Shown: positions 57,601 to 64,000 of the stretch, in pieces
Position numbering within the stretch: the stretch's first letter is position 1
Layout of the letters: the number at the start of each line of letters is the position of its first letter
Assembly: GCA_973895155.1 (NCBI GenBank)
Contig: OZ316896.1
Coordinates: 12,028,001 to 12,092,000, forward strand
Length of the DNA: 64,000 bases
Origin: Marsupella aquatica
Lineage: Eukaryota > Marchantiophyta
Direction: 5' to 3'
The notes under the pieces: generated by a model
The model's input: the letters and a program-made list of their open reading frames with translations, nothing else
Databases searched by the model: none
What the model was told of the DNA's origin: nothing
Program-made: the position numbers and the translations under genes

Positions 57601-60600
57601 CAAGCGTCTGAAGGTGAGTTCTCTCTGCCTGGCTATTTGCTTGGCGTCCTTGCTACCAGGAGTGTCGCGTCTTTGGTAGCTGGTTGCGGTAGGGTTTGGT
57701 AGCTGGTTTGGTAGGGTTTGGTACCAAACCAATCTGCCCGCTCGGCCCCCTTTATCTGAAATTGAATTTCTGTCTTCGATGTTCTGGTGCTTACAGCACG
57801 TTTTGCTAAGGATGGAGCAGCTTGTGTGCCAGGTCTTCGAAAGCTTAGGCCCCCAGTGAGTCTGAGTTCATGCTGATGCCCTTTCTTTAATCTTGATCTG
57901 ATGCAGGTCCTGGACCTCAGTTTCAATGAATTTAAAGGGACAGAGGGAGCTGGATTTGAGGGCTTGGCCAATTGTCGAGCTTTACAGGTCAGCGAAGTGA
58001 AAAAGTGGCAGCTCTTGTTAATCTGGTCGAGTTTATACTTTTAGTACTAGGCCAACTTAGGAAATCTGGTTCCTTAATTTAGAGCTAGTTGTGATCGGTC
58101 GTTAAATTTCTCTGTCTAGTAGTTGCATTTGGGTTTGCATACCTCCAACTGGGATCTCAGCTAGGGTCGATGTGTCTCGCAGCAACTATACCTTGCTGGA
58201 AATCAAATTACATCTCTGGCTGGCCTGCCTTCACTGCCAAATTTGGAGGTAAGCTTCTACCGTTTTGACGGGACTACCCGTGAATTCTTTAGCCATTTCG
58301 CTGTTTATTTTGAGTTGATTTAGTTATCATTACCCTAGTCCCTGGGACATGGTTAGGAATGGTTTTTTTAATCTATAGTTTCAGCCATTTTCCCATTTTC
58401 TCAACCATGAGATATAATGTACTTTTGGTTGAGTTTTGAGCTGGTGGTAAAGTTTCTTGGTACTGACCGTCGAGGAATGTTGTTGCCAGTTTCTCTCTGT
58501 TGCACAGAACAAGATTAAGTCTCTTGAAATGCCCACACAACCACGGCTTCAGGTATTGCCGTGAGGATTCCTGCTGCTGCCTTTTTTTCGTGGAAATGTT
58601 GTAGAAAAGTGAGTCTCGAAGTCCTAAGGATATCAAGCTTGGGCGTCGTTTGTCTATGCATTTTCAACCGATAGTATAGAATTAAGTCCGACACTATAGT
58701 GGGAGACTGGAACTTCTTGTTGGAGGAAATCTCAGCGATATTCCAGGACAATCCATCTGACTGTTGTGCTTTTCTGGAAACAATGTATATGCCTTAGTTG
58801 ATTTCAAATTGCGCCTTTTTCAATGAAGGTTTTAGCTGCGAGCAAGAACAAAGTCACAGTTTTGAAGGGCTTCCCGTACTTACCTGCTTTGGAGGTAAGT
58901 GAAGTCTTTTTGCACAGTGGCGGAGTCATGTGAATTTTCTCTACGGGTCCCATGAATGACCCTTGTTGGAAGGATTTACATTTGCAGGTGTAAGATCTTT
59001 AGGGCAGTTGCACAATAGTAATTGGTTCAGGCCGCCTTAGGTTCTCTATTTTGAATCTTGCCGTTGATTCATGGGAGCACACTGTAAATCGTGTACTTTC
59101 GACTACTCTGAAAACAAAATGCGTTATTGCAGAACTTGCGGTTGGAGGAGAATCCAATTCTGGATGTTCCTCATGTGGAAGCAGCGTTTATGCTTCTTGT
59201 CGGTCCAACTCTGAAAAAATTTAATGATAGAGGTAGGAAACGACACTGCCATATCCCACTCACCACGTCCTTCCCAATTCTTTCTGTTTCAGTTGAAATC
59301 TAATGAACATTTATCTGTTGATCTCTTCGACAGACTTATCTTTGGAGGAACAAGAGCTGGCCATGTTGTATCCGGCAAGTACACCACTCTGCCTTCAGAA
59401 GGGGTGGGAACTTTGTGACCCAGAAGAAGCTGAAGGTTTGAAATTCTTCATCCTTGCCTTGTTACGTGAAGGCTTGAAATTCACTGAAGCTTGCTGAGTA
59501 AGGAAAGAGATATTGTAACGGATTCTGATCATTCTGCTCCCACTTTCTGTTTTTTGCAGAGTCTACTCTGCAGTTTTTATCTACAGAATGGAGTGACAAG
59601 TTACCTCCTGGCTACAAAGTCAAGAATGCAGAAATCAATCACCCCCGTGAGGAGGATCCCTGTCTGTGTGAATTCATCTTTGAGAAAGTTGACAATGCAT
59701 TTGAAGACACTGAGATGTCAATGTCCTATCAGTGGTTTGTCGGGGGGAAAATTCCAATGGACTTTGTGGCAATTGAAGGTGCCGTAGGCAAGGTACACGA
59801 CGGTGAAGTACAGTTATAATTTTCCAGGTTCTACTTTCTGACACAATTGAAAAGATATTAGTGAAGTGACACTTGACACTTGACACTTTGAGCAGGAGTA
59901 CTGGCCAACGCGTGAAGATGTTGGGAATTGTCTGAAGGTTGAATGCACCCTTCTGCTGGGGGAGACACAGTACCCCCCAGTCTTTGCTGTTTCGGCACCT
60001 GTATCTCCTGGTAAATTGTCTTCTTGTTGGATCTCTTACTTTGGTCTTTTTGATTAGTCACTTAACGGTTCTTAAGTCTAGGTGAGGCGGGCGGACGACT
60101 TCTGTTAAGCTATAAAGATGCTGGTGAACTAGAACTTTGTGTTTTTACTCTGACTGGCAGTTCAGTTTGTAATTCTCCACTGGCTTATCGCAGGTTCTGG
60201 AATACCTAGAGTCTTGGGGTTGAAGGTTGAGGGAGAACCCTTGGAGGGAAGTGTGATCAAGGGATCTGCGACAGTTGCATGGTGTGGTGGAACTCCAAGT
60301 GAAGGGGTTGCGAAGTACGTGGATCAAAGTTTTGTTCTTTGTTGACTCTGATTTAACTTCTTTCCTTACATCAAACATACATTTTGGGCTGACATTTTGG
60401 GTTTGTCACGCTAGGTGGTTGAGGAATGTTGAGGACATCGGTCCTGTTGAAATCGAGGGAGCCAATCGGATAGAATACCGGCCAACTCTGGATGATGTCA
60501 ATGCCACTCTCACTTTGCTGGTTACTCCAGTAACCCAAGAAGGAATGAAGGGGAGACCACAGCAAACAACCACCATTGCTGTTAAAGCAGGTACTGTACA

Positions 60601-63600
60601 GATAGTTTGTGGACAGAAGCAAGCATGCCGATTACAGCTACGAGATGCGATTCTGTTTCAGGCTTTGTCTGAAGAGTGTCCTTTTTTGGTGTGAGCAGGC
60701 CCACCATCAGTCAACGATGTCCAGATTGTTGGTGATGCAGTGGAAGGCACTGTTTTGACTGGATATGGGAAATATTTTGGTGGAGTTGAAGGTCTGAGTA
60801 AGTTTGAATGGTTGCGAGAGGATCTCGAATCAGGGTATGTAGAACTGCTCTCTGAAGGATTATTGCTTGCTATGTTAAATGATCGTGTCAAGATGAAAGA
60901 CAGAGTCCAAGGGATCTTATTGGTATCCGCCTCTTCTAGTAATTTTACTGTCTTTTTTCTCCTTGCAATGAAATTCACCAACGCTGTTTTCTTAAATGAC
61001 AGGCAATTTAAACTTGTCTCAAGAGGAAGCGTGGATTACACAGTTGGTCCACACGATGTTGGGCTACGCTTGATGTTCATTTACACACCTGTCAATTGTG
61101 AAGGTTTGTTTATTTATCTCTTTGTCAGGGACAAAAGTCCAGATCGACAGTTATTGTGAAGTTAGTGTAAAAGGATGAGTCAAGTCTATGGGTAGCTAAA
61201 GATCTACGTCGACTATAGTGCAGCAGTGAGGAACAAGCAAATGCTGGCAGTTTGGGTTCTAGTCCACTATTTGGGTTGTGACTCAATTTCTCATGCACGT
61301 CTGATTTGGTTTATACATATGAATTGGAGAGGTAAATTCTAAAGCACTCCTAGTTCTGAGCTATCGCGTCCAAACAAAAATGCTATTGGTAGCAATTTAT
61401 CTCTGTTTTCAAACATTCAAATCTATTTTTGCAGGAGTTCATGGTGATCCCGTTTCTGCTATTAGTACCAAGGTACAGCTAGGTATGTAATTTGGTGACT
61501 TTTGAGTTGATGTATTCGGGCATGATCAAGAAATATGGGATTGGACCTGTTAAGGGGTGAGGGTTTTGTGTTGCTGTGACGGGGGTTGAAGAAATCCCTG
61601 CGAACTACTAATATTCGTTAGAATATAGTATTTAAGTCTCTCTTCTCATGTGGTCTATTCTTTCTTATTGCAGCTCCACCAATGGTGCATGACCTCAGAA
61701 TTGTGGGTGAACTAATCGAAGGTAACAAGATAGCTGTTACGTCGACATTCAGTGGTGGTGTGGAGGGGCCGAGTCGCGTGCAGTGGTTCAAAACAAACTC
61801 TCGAGAGGATGTTTTGGAGGAGAGCGATTTGGAAGCCATCAGTAATTCCAAAGTGGCAAAGGTAAGGAAGCTGCACTATTGGAAGACAATTGGCTCTCAC
61901 GCTTGGCATTAGTGAAGTTATGGACATATAATATACATCACTTAGGGACATACCGAGCTTGAAATATTGATCTAATTTTTGGTCTGAAACATCTCGTGTA
62001 CCATTGGTTTGGTCTTGGACGTTGTCCTTGGGAATCATGAAATTTTTGGTCATCTCTGAAGTTTGTACTAATTGCAAAATGTGCAGACATTCCGTATACC
62101 TCTTGGAGCTGTTGGTTGCTACTTGGTTGCGAAATACACTCCTGTGCGGTCAGACGGTGAAAGTGGGATACCTGGCCTTCTGGTCTCAGACACTTCTGTG
62201 CAAAGTAAGTTTTCGAATTAATATCGAACTGCTCCCTACACGAGGGTTCTAGAAGTTCCCATCGCAACGTCCACATTGATCTTGGCACCGGGGTTTTCTA
62301 CTTTTTAAATCCATGAAGCTTGTGTACTGTTGTCGTATGTAGTTGGTGAAAATAAAAGCTAGATGCCCAGTACACCCGTGCCATTTTATTTCATGAAAAA
62401 GTGATATGGACATTCATACTAATATGCATGACTTTTACTGGTCAGCAGTGTTACCCCCAGCATTGAACTTCCTCAATATTACTGGGGAGTATGTTGAAGG
62501 ACGCATTCTTTCTGCACAGTATGGGTACGTCGGTGGCTATGAAGGCAGTAGCCAGTACAATTGGTACCTGCACCAGGTCTGATAGTGCATTCCTTCAACT
62601 ACGGCTGCAGAATTTATATCTTGCGATGTTTAAGTAGGCAATTGAACTTCAAATTTATCTTTTCTATCTATACCGACATTCTTATTGTTGGTGTCCTCGT
62701 CCTTTTTGTCCTAGAATATATATGATCTTTACTCAATTGTCACAACCCTTTCATGAATTTTACAGAATGAAAGTGATATTGGTACCATCATTCCCACCGC
62801 TATGGGGCGTTTGGAGTATGAAGTCACAAGGCAGGCTGTCAATAAGTTTGTATCCTTCAGATGTACACCAGTTAGAGATGACGGTACTGTTGGGGAATCG
62901 AAGACTGTATTTGGCGCCGAGAGGATCTGTTCAGGTACACCACCTGGTGATATGTTCTCAGTATTGTGTGCTCGAATGTAGTTGTACATCCGCATGAAGA
63001 GGAGTTTCTCGAAGGACCGAAGGACCTGTTCCAGCAAACATTTCTTTACTTAATTGGAAGCTATTCTGCAACTCGAATGTCCATGGGACGTACTAATATT
63101 CAGAGCTTTTGTTTTTTTGAGAACAGGCCCACCACGGTTGACTAGTATACAAATTGAGGGGTCACCAATCGAGGGGGAGGAACTCTTTGTTGAAAAGGAG
63201 TACTGGGGTGGTGAGGAAGGGGATTCAAGGCTCCAATGGTATCTGGTAAGACTCTGGGAATTGAATGACTTGATATCCTCGTAGGCCGAGTTCTGGGACT
63301 TTCTGTTGAAGTTATGTTCCATAAGATAAGAAGTTGATGCAGAGGCACGTCCACTGTTTGCACTGGATTCACACTTTTCATGGCTGGTGCAGACAAGGCC
63401 AGACGGGACTCAGCGGGAGATCAAAGGTGCTACAGATATTGCATACGTTGTCCGTCCTGAAGACATAGGTGGACTGCTGTGCGTTTCTTGTGAACCCTTG
63501 CGAAGCGATGGAGTGAGGGGTCCACTTGCAATTTCTCCAGTTGTTGGTCCCGTAACTCCTGGTAAGTGAACTTGTGAGTTGTACCACAAGAGCTGTTCTC

Positions 63601-63994
63601 GCAGTCTTGTTGTGAATATAATCTCCGAATTGCAGTGCTAGTCATTGCCATATCTCTCTTCACCTGGTACCATCGTTACAACTTTCACTTGTGGCTGCAG
63701 CTGTTCCAACATGCGAGGCATTGGACATAGCTGGACCCCTGGTGGAAGGCGGGTCTCTCACTTTCAATGTCGTCTACAAGGGAGGGTGAGATGAATGCCC
63801 TTTAATCATTCTTTCTGTAGTAAGCCTTCCTCTCTATGTGCAGGATTTAATACGTCCTTCAGTATGTCGCAAGTGATATGATTTTTCCTGATGTTGCCGC
63901 TATTTTGCTAAGTATAGAGAGAAGGGAGCTTGCAAACATCAGTGGTATCGTCAATACACTGATGGGAGGGATCTCAGAGCGCTCGGCAGTGCTG
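54690..63994 (+). CDS. AIR9: AIR9 microtubule-associated protein (C-terminus off window)
   Basis: AIR9 binds cortical microtubules and marks the preprophase band and cortical division site. 24 exons, phases agreeing: 54690-56246, 56959-57030, 57548-57613, 57907-57987, 58183-58248, 58490-58552, 58829-58894, 59133-59232, 59334-59435, 59560-59792, 59896-60010, 60194-60314, 60415-60590, 60699-60834, 61003-61103, 61435-61482, 61674-61861, 62087-62204, 62446-62576, 62766-62934, 63127-63245, 63393-63561, 63701-63785 and 63918-63994. Exon 1 is a Ser/Thr/Lys-rich microtubule-binding region with RRASLGG twice. Exons 2-8 are leucine-rich repeats, about one per exon (LYLAGNQITSLAGLPSLPNL). Exon 10 onward holds A9 repeats (YFGGVEGLSKFEWL, YWGGEEGDSRLQWYL), about seven, the last cut. 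ATG 54690 or the adjacent 54693 is the first in frame. No lesion seen. Confidence 0.93.
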
Positions 63995-64000
63995 GTGAGC

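Noticed and set aside
60740-61159. Continuous AIR9 exon reading through 60835-61002
   Set aside because: The interval reads as non-family sequence, and a GTATGT donor with a GACAG acceptor joins the conserved A9 repeat in phase 2.

Overview
This window is nuclear DNA of a land plant. The recognisable genes are plant-type: the mitochondrial 2-oxoglutarate dehydrogenase E1 subunit, a ZCCHC10-like zinc-knuckle protein, a D-cysteine desulfhydrase 2 homologue and the microtubule protein AIR9. Introns are GT-AG, about 80-850 bp, and a CCCTAAA/TTTAGGG telomere-type motif occurs once. Sequence style suggests a seed-free plant (bryophyte, lycophyte or fern), but the species cannot be fixed from the sequence alone. 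Most of the 64 kb is AT-rich, repeat-laden intergenic DNA.

Layout. 0-1 kb: 5' coding exon of OGDH E1, minus strand, running off the left edge. 1-5.5 kb: intergenic repeats and hairpins. 5.56-6.43 kb: ZCCHC10-like gene (minus), with a degenerate ~60-67-bp tandem repeat in its upstream flank. 7.46-8.35 kb: a 42/43-bp satellite whose units each carry a TAAGTGCA/TGCACTTA inverted repeat. 9.1-21.5 kb: a block of minus-strand genes unlike the rest of the window: three FCP1/NIF-like (HAD) modules, a ULP1-type SUMO protease, a long spliced gene with a ParB/sulfiredoxin-like motif ending in an acidic and Ala/Glu/Lys-rich coiled-coil exon, and three F-box-like paralogues. Several carry frameshifts or stops. 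About fifteen copies of a CG-rich inverted repeat (core ACGCGAC..GTCGCGT) sit in the introns and spacers of this block and almost nowhere else in the window. 21.6-25.0 kb: a plus-strand broken transposon-type gene (DUF7869-like), followed by a 332-bp tandem duplication.

30.2-33.5 kb: intact seven-exon D-cysteine desulfhydrase 2 gene (plus), reconstructed with consistent intron phases. 33.5-54 kb: about 20 kb with no convincing gene, holding tandem repeats, at least two TIR/foldback elements, a tRNA-like SINE remnant, homopolymer and dinucleotide runs, and diverged dispersed repeats. 54.69 kb to the right edge: AIR9 (plus), 24 exons visible, comprising a Ser-rich basic N-terminus, leucine-rich repeats and about seven A9 repeats, cut by the window end.

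The housekeeping genes show no functional linkage. The 9-21.5 kb block is the most unusual part: co-oriented, lesion-bearing genes of mobile-element character (ParB-like, ULP1, FCP1-like, F-box-like) sharing a private palindromic motif. It looks like a large decaying mobile element or nested elements. That reading is inference and needs genome-wide comparison.
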